A model generated the notes under the pieces. It did not search any database. It was given only the letters and a program-made list of their open reading frames with translations, and was not told where the DNA came from. A stretch of 7,543 bases of DNA from NCBI GenBank assembly GCA_021823875.1, contig JAKAMD010000165.1, positions 1-7,543 on the forward strand, read 5' to 3'. The position numbers and the translations under genes are program-made. Origin of the DNA: Pseudomonadota bacterium. Lineage in GTDB: Bacteria; Pseudomonadota; Alphaproteobacteria; Rhizobiales; Xanthobacteraceae. Each line of letters opens with the position of its first letter. Position 1 is the stretch's first letter. Below are positions 1 through 5,734 of the stretch, piece after piece.

Positions 1-1352
1 ACCAGCACGCCGGATTGCGCACCCTTGCCGACCGACACCATCACCGACATCGGTGTCGCCAGCCCCAGCGCGCACGGGCAGGCGACGATCAGCACGGCAA
101 TCGCCGCCAGCAACGCGTAATCGAACGACTGCGCCACCGCGAACCACACGACAAAGGCCACCGCCGCCGCCAGCACGACGGCCGGCACGAACAAGGCTGA
201 AACCGTATCGGCGAGGCTCTGCATCGGCGCCCGGCTGCGCTGGGCCTCGGTCACCAGCGCGATGATCTTGGACAGCATCGTATCGGCGCCGACCTTGGCG
301 GCGCGGACGACCAGCGCCCCTTCGCCGTTCAGCGTGCCGCCCGTGACGGTATCGCCGACGGCCTTGCTCACGGGGATGGATTCACCGGTGATCATGGATT
401 CGTCGACGGCGCTTTCGCCTTCGAGCACTTCGCCGTCCGTGGGCAGGGACTCGCCCGGCTTGACCACCATCTCGTCGCCGACCTGGATGTCGGACAGTGG
501 CACATCCTCGACGCCCTGTGCCGTCCGGCGATGCACGGTTTTCGGCGAGAGGTCGAGCAAGGCCCGTACCGCCGCCCCGGTCGAGGCCCGGGCGCGAAGC
601 TCGAGCACCTGTCCCAGCAGCACCAGCGCGACGATCACGGCCGCCGCCTCGAAATAGACCTGTGGCAGCCCGCCCGCGCCGCGATAGGCCGCCGGGATCG
701 CCGCCGGATCGAGCAGGGCAAAGGCGCTATAGAAGAAGGCGACGGCCACGCCCATGCCGATCAGCGTGAACATGTTGGCATGTCCGCTGAGGGCGCCCTT
801 CAGGCCGCGCACATAGAACGGCCATGCTGCCCACAGCACGACTGGCACGGACAGGACCGCTTCGATCCAGTCGCGGATCAGCGGCGGCACCAGGGTGTCG
901 ATCCGTCCGGTTTCGCCCAGCATGGCCAGAGCGAAGACGGGCGTTGCCAGTACCAGCGACACCGCGAAGCGCCGCAGCATGTCGCGGTATTCGCTCTGGT
1001 CGTGCGCCGCGGCCGGATCGAGCGGTTCCAGCGCCATGCCGCAGATCGGGCAATTACCCGGACCGACCTGCTTGATCTCGGGATGCATCGGGCAGGTGTA
1101 GATGATGCCGGATGTTGTAGGAGCCGGTGCACCGCCGTGGTGATGGTCATGGTGTTGCGCGGCGTCGTGTGCGGTGTGCAGATACTGCTCCGGGGCCGCC
1201 TCGAACTTCGCCTTGCATTTGGCGGAGCAGAAATAGATGTCGGTTCCCTGGTGACGGAGCCAGTTGCCTTTGCTCTTGGCGACAGCCGGATCGACGCTCA
1301 TCCCGCAGACGGGATCGTGGGTGTCACTTTCCTGGACGATCTGTATACCCAT
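1..1352 (-). CDS. Cu(I)-translocating P1B-type ATPase with YHS and HMBD N-terminus (C-terminal part off window)
   Basis: Inner-membrane pump expected to export Cu(I) from the cytoplasm using ATP. I translated the reverse strand directly: 450 complete codons are visible and the frame stays open to the window edge. Order of modules: a YHS-type domain (DPVCGM at residues 13-18, with C42 and C46), a His cluster (about 67-72), an HMBD zinc-ribbon-like motif (YTCPMHPEI from 85, then C101 and C104), four hydrophobic segments (about 126-147, 161-182, 192-215, 231-251), the actuator domain with ITGES at 321-325, then TM5 and TM6 with the Cu(I) motif CPCALGLATP (C425, C427). The phosphorylation motif DKTGT and the ATP-binding domain would lie off the left edge. 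The ATG at 1350-1352 is the only in-frame ATG before the YHS cysteines and I found no in-frame ATG, GTG or TTG just upstream. It lies inside a CsoR-type operator, which suggests a leaderless mRNA. Family is certain; a silver or mixed Cu/Ag role (SilP-like) cannot be excluded. Confidence 0.93.
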   Translation of the reverse strand, partial: MGIQIVQESDTHDPVCGMSVDPAVAKSKGNWLRHQGTDIYFCSAKCKAKFEAAPEQYLHTAHDAAQHHDHHHGGAPAPTTSGIIYTCPMHPEIKQVGPGNCPICGMALEPLDPAAAHDQSEYRDMLRRFAVSLVLATPVFALAMLGETGRIDTLVPPLIRDWIEAVLSVPVVLWAAWPFYVRGLKGALSGHANMFTLIGMGVAVAFFYSAFALLDPAAIPAAYRGAGGLPQVYFEAAAVIVALVLLGQVLELRARASTGAAVRALLDLSPKTVHRRTAQGVEDVPLSDIQVGDEMVVKPGESLPTDGEVLEGESAVDESMITGESIPVSKAVGDTVTGGTLNGEGALVVRAAKVGADTMLSKIIALVTEAQRSRAPMQSLADTVSALFVPAVVLAAAVAFVVWFAVAQSFDYALLAAIAVLIVACPCALGLATPMSVMVSVGKGAQSGVL

Positions 1353-1361
1353 AGGGGGTAT
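1345..1361 (-). promoter_or_regulatory. CsoR-type copper operator, left copy
   Basis: The sequence ATACCCATAGGGGGTAT is an imperfect palindrome that closely resembles known CsoR operators (G/C-rich arms flanked by ATA and TAT). It overlaps the predicted -10 box and the start codon of the minus-strand ATPase, so a bound repressor would block RNA polymerase and translation initiation signals together. Read on the minus strand it matches the right copy (1438-1454) at 15 of 17 positions. The regulator itself is not encoded in the window; assignment to CsoR rests on motif recall. Confidence 0.75.
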
Positions 1362-1387
1362 ATAACAGATGGGCCGCTCGCGAACAA
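1359..1387 (-). promoter_or_regulatory. Predicted sigma-70 type promoter for the YHS/HMBD ATPase (leaderless)
   Basis: On the minus strand a -35 box TTGTTC (1387-1382) is followed by exactly 17 bp and a -10 box TATATA (1364-1359). Only CCCCCT separates the -10 box from the ATG, so transcription would start at about the A of the start codon (1352). No Shine-Dalgarno is possible in that arrangement, which fits leaderless initiation. The -10 box overlaps the left CsoR-type operator. The transcription start is inferred from spacing only. Confidence 0.6.
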
Positions 1388-1405
1388 GCGCGCCAGGGGA
1401 CGCGC

Positions 1406-1440
1406 TTGACTTGCCGCTTTGGCGGCTTATCCTGAATATA
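1406..1440 (+). promoter_or_regulatory. Predicted promoter for the copZ-copA operon
   Basis: A good -35 box TTGACT (1406-1411) is followed, 16 bp later, by a moderate -10 box TATCCT (1428-1433), placing the start near 1440. An alternative pairs TTGCCG (1411-1416) with AATATA (1435-1440), which would copy the geometry of the opposite promoter, where the -10 box runs into the operator. In either case the right CsoR-type operator covers the start region. The spacer holds a short inverted repeat, GCCGC-TTTG-GCGGC (1413-1426), of unknown meaning. Which -10 is used cannot be decided by eye. Confidence 0.5.
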
Positions 1441-1454
1441 CCCCCCAAGGGTAT
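1438..1454 (+). promoter_or_regulatory. CsoR-type copper operator, right copy
   Basis: The sequence ATACCCCCCAAGGGTAT has the same ATA-C-run / G-run-TAT design as the left copy, and the same orientation relative to its own downstream gene. It sits at the predicted transcription start of the copZ-copA arm. Its centre is 93 bp from that of the left copy. Repression in low copper and release by Cu(I)-CsoR is the expected mode, from knowledge of the family. Confidence 0.75.
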
Positions 1455-1507
1455 TTAGGCATGGCGCTGGGTCGTCCGTTCCTACGGACCGGCTGCAACT
1501 GAAAATC

Positions 1508-1513
1508 AGGAGG
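1508..1513 (+). promoter_or_regulatory. Strong ribosome binding site for copZ
   Basis: AGGAGG lies 8 nt before the GTG at 1522. It fixes the GTG as the start, since no other in-frame start suits it and the HMA fold begins at once after it. Confidence 0.85.
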
Positions 1514-1521
1514 TAGAAATC

Positions 1522-1719
1522 GTGAAACTGAGCATCGAAGGCATGACTTGCGGCCATTGCGTCAAGAGCGTGACGGCGGCGCTTGCGAAGGTACCCGGCG
1601 TCGAAAAGGTCATCGAGGTCAGCCTGGAGCGGAAACAGGCCGAGGTCAGCGGCAACCCGCAGCCCGCGCAGTTGATCCACGCCGTTCAGGACGCGGGATT
1701 TGAGGCCCGCATGCTGTGA
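1522..1719 (+). CDS. copZ: CopZ-like copper chaperone (single HMA domain)
   Basis: A 65-residue cytosolic metallochaperone expected to bind Cu(I) through two cysteines and hand it to the HMA domain or entry site of the ATPases. The whole protein is one HMA (ferredoxin-like beta-alpha-beta-beta-alpha-beta) domain: the metal loop GMTCGHC is at residues 7-13 (C10, C13), and the typical end DAGFEARML closes it. Length is normal for CopZ (about 65-70). It starts with GTG behind a strong Shine-Dalgarno. It lies 30 nt upstream of copA on the same strand, so the two are almost certainly one transcript under the right CsoR-type operator. The residue after the first Cys is Gly and the second Cys is preceded by His (CGHC), as in many copper chaperones. 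A mercury-binding MerP-like role is unlikely beside two CPC ATPases and with no mer gene visible. Confidence 0.93.
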   Translation: MKLSIEGMTCGHCVKSVTAALAKVPGVEKVIEVSLERKQAEVSGNPQPAQLIHAVQDAGFEARML

Positions 1720-1749
1720 CAGGCGCCTCATAACGCAAGAGACAGCGAC

Positions 1750-4065
1750 ATGACTGCGAGCCTGGATCTGAAGGTCGACGGCATGAGCTGCGCCAGTTGC
1801 GTCGGCCGTGTCGAACGAGCGATCCGCCGTCTGCCCGGCGTGGTCGAGGCCAGCGTCAATCTGGCGACTGCCAATGCACATGTCTCCTATCGCTCCGAGG
1901 CGCTGTCTCCTGCCGACATCGCGCAGGCGGTGATCGCGGCTGGCTATGAGGCCCGCGAAGCCGCCGGCGAGAAGACAGATGGTGCAGAGGCCGAACAGGA
2001 TCGCGAAAGAAACGCGCTCGGCCACGACCTGATCGTTGCCGCCGCCTTCACCTTGCCGCTCGCCGTTCTCGCTTGGCTGCCGTATGTGCCCGCCGTCCGC
2101 GCAGCCATGCTCGGCCTTCTTCCGGCAAGCGGCTGGATCTGGCTGCAGATGCTGCTGGCCTCACCCGTGCAGTTCTATGCCGGCCGGCGCTTCTACAAGG
2201 GCGGCGCTGCCGAGTTGCGCCATCTGAATCCCGGCATGAGCAGCCTGGTGATGCTCGGCAGCAGCGCTGCCTATCTCTATTCCCTTCTGGCCCTGGCGGT
2301 GCCGGCGATTTTTCCGGCGGGAACCGCGCACAGCTATTTCGATGCCGCTGGCGTGATCGTCACGCTGATCCTGCTCGGCCGTTATCTGGAAGCCCTGGCC
2401 AAGGGGCGCACCTCCCAAGCCATCCGCAAGCTGCTGACGATGCAGGCCAAGACGGCCCGCGTGCTGCGGCAAGGTGTCGAAACCGAGATCCCCATCGAGG
2501 CCGTGGTGGTGGATGACCTCATCCGGGTTCGTCCTGGCGAGCGCATTCCCGTGGACGGCCTGATCGTGGACGGTGCCAGTTATGTCGACGAGTCGATGAT
2601 CACCGGTGAGCCGGTGCCGGCCGAAAAGCGCGCCGGCAGCGAGGTCGTCGGCGGGACGATCAACAAGACGGGCTCCTTTGTCTTTCGCACGACGCGGGTC
2701 GGCGCCGATACCGTGTTGAGCCGGATCGTCAAGCTGGTGGAGGAAGCCCAGTCGTCCAAGCCGCCGATCCAGCGGCTGGCCGACAAGGTGGCCGGCGTAT
2801 TCGTGCCGGCGGTGATGGCCGCGGCCGCCGTGACCTTTGCGCTCTGGCTGATCTTCGGCCCGGCGCCCGCGTTGAGTTTCGGATTCGTCACCGCCGTATC
2901 CGTGCTGCTGATCGCCTGCCCCTGCGCCATGGGTCTGGCCACCCCGGCGGCCATCATGGTGGCGACCGGAAAAGGTGCAGAGATGGGCATTCTGTTCCGC
3001 AAGGGCACGGCGCTGGAAACGCTCGGCCGCATCGATACCGTGGTGCTGGACAAGACCGGCACGCTGACCAAAGGCCGGCCCGAACTGACCGACTTTGTTC
3101 TCACGCGGGAAGAACCTCAGAATGACAGTGCCGTGCTCCGCCTTGTCGCCGCGGTCGAAGCGCACAGCGAGCATCCGGTGGCCGTTGCCATTGTGGGCGC
3201 CGCGCAGGATCGTGGATTAGTCCTGCCGCCCGTTGAGGATTTCCTGGCCGAACCCGGCATGGGTGTGCGGGGCACGGTGGACAAGCACGTGGTGCACATC
3301 GGCGCCGACCGCTATCTGCGCCAGCTCAATATCGATCTGGGCGACGCGGCCGATAAGGGGGCGCAATTCGCCGCCGTCGCGAAAACGCCGCTCTACGCCG
3401 CCGTCGACTGGCAACTTGCCGCGGTCATCGGTGTTGCGGATCCGTTGAAGGAAGGCAGCGCCGAGACGGTTGCCGCCCTCCATGGCCTGGGTCTCAAGGT
3501 CGCTATGGTCACCGGCGACAACGCGCGCACCGCGCACGCCATTGCGGCCCAGGTCGGGATCGACGACGTGCTGGCGGAGGTGCTGCCGGACCGCAAGGCC
3601 GAAGCCGTCAAGACACTGCAGTCCGGCAGGCGGCGTGTGGCTTTCGTCGGCGACGGGATCAACGATGCGCCGGCCCTGGCGCAGGCCAATGTCGGCATCG
3701 CCATCGGCACGGGCACGGATATCGCCATCGAAGCCGGCGACGTAATCCTGATGTCCGGCGACTTGCGCGGTATCGTCAACGCGCTGGCGCTCTCGCGGCA
3801 GACGTTGCGCACGATCATCTACAATTTCGTCTGGGCTTACGGCTACAACATCGCGCTGATCCCGATCGCGGCCGGGGCGCTTTATCCGTCGCTGCGCCTG
3901 CTGCTCAATCCGATGCTGGCAGCGGCGGCGATGAGCGTTTCGAGTCTCTTCGTCCTGACCAATTCGCTCAGGCTGGGCCGGTTCCGCCCCGGTCTGGCCG
4001 GCGATGGCAATGAGGCGGTGGCGGTGGAGCAACGGCAGCAGCCTCAACGCCTGGCCGCCGAATAA
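1750..4065 (+). CDS. copA: Cu(I)-exporting P1B-1 ATPase CopA
   Basis: Complete 771-residue inner-membrane Cu(I) efflux pump. One N-terminal HMA domain carries GMSCASC (C14, C17). Eight membrane segments follow (roughly 92-112, 121-143, 162-188, 196-216, 348-370, 376-398, 690-712, 718-741). All catalytic and transport motifs are present: actuator TGEP (285-288), TM6 CPCAMGLATP with C390 and C392, phosphorylation motif DKTGT with D434, the SEHP motif of the nucleotide-binding domain (473-476), TGDN near 588, GDGIND (634-639), GYN in TM7 (Y699, N700) and MSVSS in TM8 (728-732). This residue set defines the P1B-1 Cu(I)/Ag(I) class. The CPC motif is followed by Ala-Met where most relatives have Ala-Leu, a mild change. 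The C-terminal tail after TM8 is Gln-rich with no metal ligands. The ATG at 1750 has only a weak purine-rich ribosome site (AAGAGA), so translation may partly depend on copZ just upstream. Single-HMA length is normal. Confidence 0.96.
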   Translation: MTASLDLKVDGMSCASCVGRVERAIRRLPGVVEASVNLATANAHVSYRSEALSPADIAQAVIAAGYEAREAAGEKTDGAEAEQDRERNALGHDLIVAAAFTLPLAVLAWLPYVPAVRAAMLGLLPASGWIWLQMLLASPVQFYAGRRFYKGGAAELRHLNPGMSSLVMLGSSAAYLYSLLALAVPAIFPAGTAHSYFDAAGVIVTLILLGRYLEALAKGRTSQAIRKLLTMQAKTARVLRQGVETEIPIEAVVVDDLIRVRPGERIPVDGLIVDGASYVDESMITGEPVPAEKRAGSEVVGGTINKTGSFVFRTTRVGADTVLSRIVKLVEEAQSSKPPIQRLADKVAGVFVPAVMAAAAVTFALWLIFGPAPALSFGFVTAVSVLLIACPCAMGLATPAAIMVATGKGAEMGILFRKGTALETLGRIDTVVLDKTGTLTKGRPELTDFVLTREEPQNDSAVLRLVAAVEAHSEHPVAVAIVGAAQDRGLVLPPVEDFLAEPGMGVRGTVDKHVVHIGADRYLRQLNIDLGDAADKGAQFAAVAKTPLYAAVDWQLAAVIGVADPLKEGSAETVAALHGLGLKVAMVTGDNARTAHAIAAQVGIDDVLAEVLPDRKAEAVKTLQSGRRRVAFVGDGINDAPALAQANVGIAIGTGTDIAIEAGDVILMSGDLRGIVNALALSRQTLRTIIYNFVWAYGYNIALIPIAAGALYPSLRLLLNPMLAAAAMSVSSLFVLTNSLRLGRFRPGLAGDGNEAVAVEQRQQPQRLAAE

Positions 4066-4152
4066 CGAATGAAGGGCGAACTGGGGCAGGGGACGGGCGC
4101 ACGCCTATTCGAAGCACTACGCGCGATCTGCGCCGGGATCGACGCCATCCGT

Positions 4153-4812
4153 TCAGGCGTCGAGCCGGTAGCCCACGCCGCGCACGGTGGTGATGCGGCC
4201 GTGGAGGCGCGCGCGCAGCTTCCGCCGCAGGCGCGAGATATGAACCTCCAGCGCATTGTCCTCGGCCTGTGTACCGCCCGACCACAACCGCTCCATCAGT
4301 TCGCTGCGGGTCAGCGTCGAACCGTGATGTCGCACGAACAGCGCCAGCAATTCGAACTCCTTCTGCGACAATGTCAGTTCCCCAGCCCCGTCGCGAATGC
4401 GCCGGTGCTGCATGTCAACCCGGAGGCCGCCGGCGGTGAGCACATCGTCATCCGGCTCCCGGCGCAGCCGCATCAACGCGGACACGCGCGCGACCAGCAC
4501 CCGGCTGGAGAGGTCGAGCGGAAGATAATCTGTCGCGCCGAGCGCCAGCGCCCGCATGCGCGCGTCAACCGAGAAATCGCCGAGCGCCAACACGATCGCT
4601 GCCGGCGCCGCCTCGCGCGCAAAGGTGATCTCGCCTTCGAGCTTGTCCTCGACCGATGCTGTGCAGATCACCACCAAGTCCGTCTCGGCGAGTGGTTCTT
4701 CATCGGCCAGTGCAAGCGAAGTCATGCTGCGCGACTGCCAGCCGCATTCACGGAAAATTCGGGCAAATCGTTGCAATACGGCATCGTCGTCGCCGATCAG
4801 CACACACCACAT
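4153..4812 (-). CDS. OmpR-family DNA-binding regulator with degenerate receiver (second of pair)
   Basis: A 219-residue cytosolic transcription factor. The N-terminal half (about 1-117) follows the receiver pattern: beta-1 VLIGDDD keeps an acidic cluster (D8-D10), and the end of the domain (ATDYLPLDLSSRVLVARVSA) aligns easily with PhoB. Aligned by eye with PhoB, however, the phospho-acceptor Asp is C50 (in DLVVIC), the switch Thr is L77 and the conserved Lys is L99. The C-terminal half (about 124-219) is a clear winged-helix DNA-binding domain: LTLSQKEFELLALF, then LTRSELMERLW, then the recognition helix region NALEVHISRLRRKL and the wing ITTVRGVGYRLD. It should bind DNA but probably is not switched by Asp phosphorylation. 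It starts 5 nt after the upstream regulator ends, with GGGAGA as ribosome site inside the last codons of that gene. No histidine kinase gene adjoins. Regulator family is certain; targets are unknown. Confidence 0.92.
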   Translation of the reverse strand: MWCVLIGDDDAVLQRFARIFRECGWQSRSMTSLALADEEPLAETDLVVICTASVEDKLEGEITFAREAAPAAIVLALGDFSVDARMRALALGATDYLPLDLSSRVLVARVSALMRLRREPDDDVLTAGGLRVDMQHRRIRDGAGELTLSQKEFELLALFVRHHGSTLTRSELMERLWSGGTQAEDNALEVHISRLRRKLRARLHGRITTVRGVGYRLDA

Positions 4813-4826
4813 GGAGATTATCTCCC
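4813..4826 (-). promoter_or_regulatory. Coupling hairpin containing the ribosome binding site of the second regulator
   Basis: On the minus strand GGAGA (4825-4821), TAA (4820-4818) and TCTCC (4817-4813) form a perfect 5-bp stem whose 3-nt loop is the stop codon of the first regulator. The next bases are the ATG of the second. The Shine-Dalgarno GGGAGA lies in the stem, so a ribosome ending the first gene would open it. Pairing is seen in the sequence; translational coupling is inferred. Confidence 0.55.
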
Positions 4827-5537
4827 GCGAGGGTCCGCCTGGGGCGTATGCCGCTGGCGTCTGGGCGGCGCGCCCGACAGCACATAGCCGTCCGGCCTAA
4901 TTGTGTGGAGTAGCGGCGCTTGTCGCGCTTTGCCGATGGCACAGCGCAAATTGTGAATTTGCACCGCGATCCGCACGCCAGAAAACGTCCGTCGTGGCCA
5001 GAACGCGTGGTGCAGTTCTTCGCCCGACACGGGGCGGCCCGCGCGCTCTGCCAGGTATATCAGCAGATCGAATTCCCGCGGACGCAGGCTGAGCGGCACG
5101 CCCGCCCGGCTGGCGCGCCGCGCCACGGGATCGATGCCGAGATCGCTGATCCGATAATGTCGCGGGAATCCCTCCGCGATATCGATCAGCGCGCGCAGCC
5201 GCGCCAGCATCTCCGCGAACGGTATCGCCGGCGGAACGCAGAGCGACGCGCCAGCATCCAGAAGGCGCACTTCATCATCTTCCGTCGAATCCACAACGCA
5301 GATCAGCGGCGCTTTTTCCGCGATGGCAGCGCGAGCATCCTGCTGCAGGTAACGCTGCAACAACTCAGGCAAGTCCGAAAACAGAATCCTGGCATCGTAG
5401 CGGCGCATCGCCGCCATCGCCTGCGCATGGCGAACGCCCAGCGCTGAATCAATGCGGAACCCTTCGGCCGCGAAGCCGCGCCGCAACGCTCGCGAGGTTC
5501 GCGCTCCCAATTCGACGAACAGCAAACAGCGCGACAT
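4818..5537 (-). CDS. OmpR-like winged-helix regulator with strongly degenerate receiver (first of pair)
   Basis: A 239-residue cytosolic DNA-binding protein. Residues 1-120 look like a receiver domain in layout only: beta-1 reads LLFVELG, so the metal-binding acidic pair is reduced to E9. The place of the phospho-acceptor reads RILFSDLP, which puts F53 at the acceptor position when the following Pro is aligned with PhoB (D55 is offset by two). The conserved Lys region reads SLCVPPAIP. Residues about 146-222 form the winged helix: VPLSLRPREFDLLIYLAE, PVSGEELHHAFW, the recognition helix region RIAVQIHNLRCAIG and the wing HTIRPDGYVLSG. The chosen start is the ATG at 5535-5537, with GGGGG 6 nt upstream. 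A longer frame reaches a TTG at 5624 but adds a Cys-rich stretch unlike a receiver and no ribosome site. It diverges from the receptor gene at 5735 and precedes a related regulator by 5 nt. Autoregulation or receptor control is likely but inferred. Confidence 0.88.
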   Translation of the reverse strand: MSRCLLFVELGARTSRALRRGFAAEGFRIDSALGVRHAQAMAAMRRYDARILFSDLPELLQRYLQQDARAAIAEKAPLICVVDSTEDDEVRLLDAGASLCVPPAIPFAEMLARLRALIDIAEGFPRHYRISDLGIDPVARRASRAGVPLSLRPREFDLLIYLAERAGRPVSGEELHHAFWPRRTFSGVRIAVQIHNLRCAIGKARQAPLLHTIRPDGYVLSGAPPRRQRHTPQADPRGR

Positions 5538-5565
5538 CGCCAGCCCCCGACCGCTGTAACAAAAA

Positions 5566-5594
5566 TGTCTGAAAATATTCAAGGAAATCAGACA
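5566..5594. repeat. Perfect 7-bp inverted repeat with 15-bp spacer
   Basis: TGTCTGA (5566-5572) and TCAGACA (5588-5594) are exact reverse complements. The centre-to-centre distance is 22 bp, about two helical turns, which suits a dimeric regulator contacting one DNA face. It lies 28 bp upstream of the start codon of the first regulator, so it could be an autoregulatory operator. Alternatively it could be a leader stem-loop. Confidence 0.5.
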
Positions 5595-5718
5595 CACAGC
5601 TAATGATATGCCGCGACTGCACAATCTCGTTCAATTTAAATTTTGGCCAGCCTTCCGTCAGGCAGCATGCACGACGCATCGCTAGGTTCCCGCGCGAATT
5701 CCAACCACAACCATTCGC

Positions 5719-5724
5719 GAGGGG
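5719..5724 (+). promoter_or_regulatory. Ribosome binding site of the TonB-dependent receptor
   Basis: GAGGGG ends 10 nt before the ATG at 5735. An in-frame GTG at 5726 is only 1 nt from it, too close, so the ATG is preferred. Confidence 0.5.
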
Positions 5725-5734
5725 CGTGAAGACA

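Larger units (their letters stand above)
5538..5734. other. Divergent control region between regulator pair and receptor
   Basis: These 197 bp include the most AT-rich stretch of the window (about 5555-5645), in contrast with the GC-rich genes around it. It holds the inverted repeat at 5566-5594 and the palindrome AATTTAAATT at 5633-5642. I could not assign confident -35 and -10 boxes to either gene. On the minus strand TATCAT (5609-5604) resembles a -10 box, but its best upstream match, TTGAAC, is 20 bp away. Confidence 0.6.

Noticed and set aside
1324..2025. 233-codon minus-strand open frame across copZ, the divergent promoter region and the start of copA
   Set aside because: It overlaps copZ, both operators and the start of the first ATPase in another frame. 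No domain is visible.
2161..3174. 337-codon minus-strand open frame inside copA
   Set aside because: It lies opposite the catalytic core of CopA and its His/Arg/Gly-rich translation has no domain.
4066..4152. Possible bidirectional terminator between convergent copA and the second regulator
   Set aside because: I found only short GC stems such as GGCG-CA-CGCC and no stem followed by a T-run on either strand.
4069..4887. 272-codon plus-strand open frame opposite the regulator pair
   Set aside because: It is antisense to two clear winged-helix genes, runs across their junction, has no recognisable domain and no ribosome site. Long antisense frames are expected in GC-rich DNA.
5538..5624. Longer N-terminus for the first regulator (to 268 residues)
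   Set aside because: The upstream start would be TTG with no ribosome site, the added 29 residues do not fit a receiver domain, and they would overlap the inverted repeat. The ATG at 5537 begins directly at beta-1.
5726..5734. Alternative GTG start for the receptor three codons upstream of the ATG
   Set aside because: The only ribosome-site-like sequence, GAGGGG, ends 1 nt before this GTG, which is too close to function. The ATG has 10-nt spacing.
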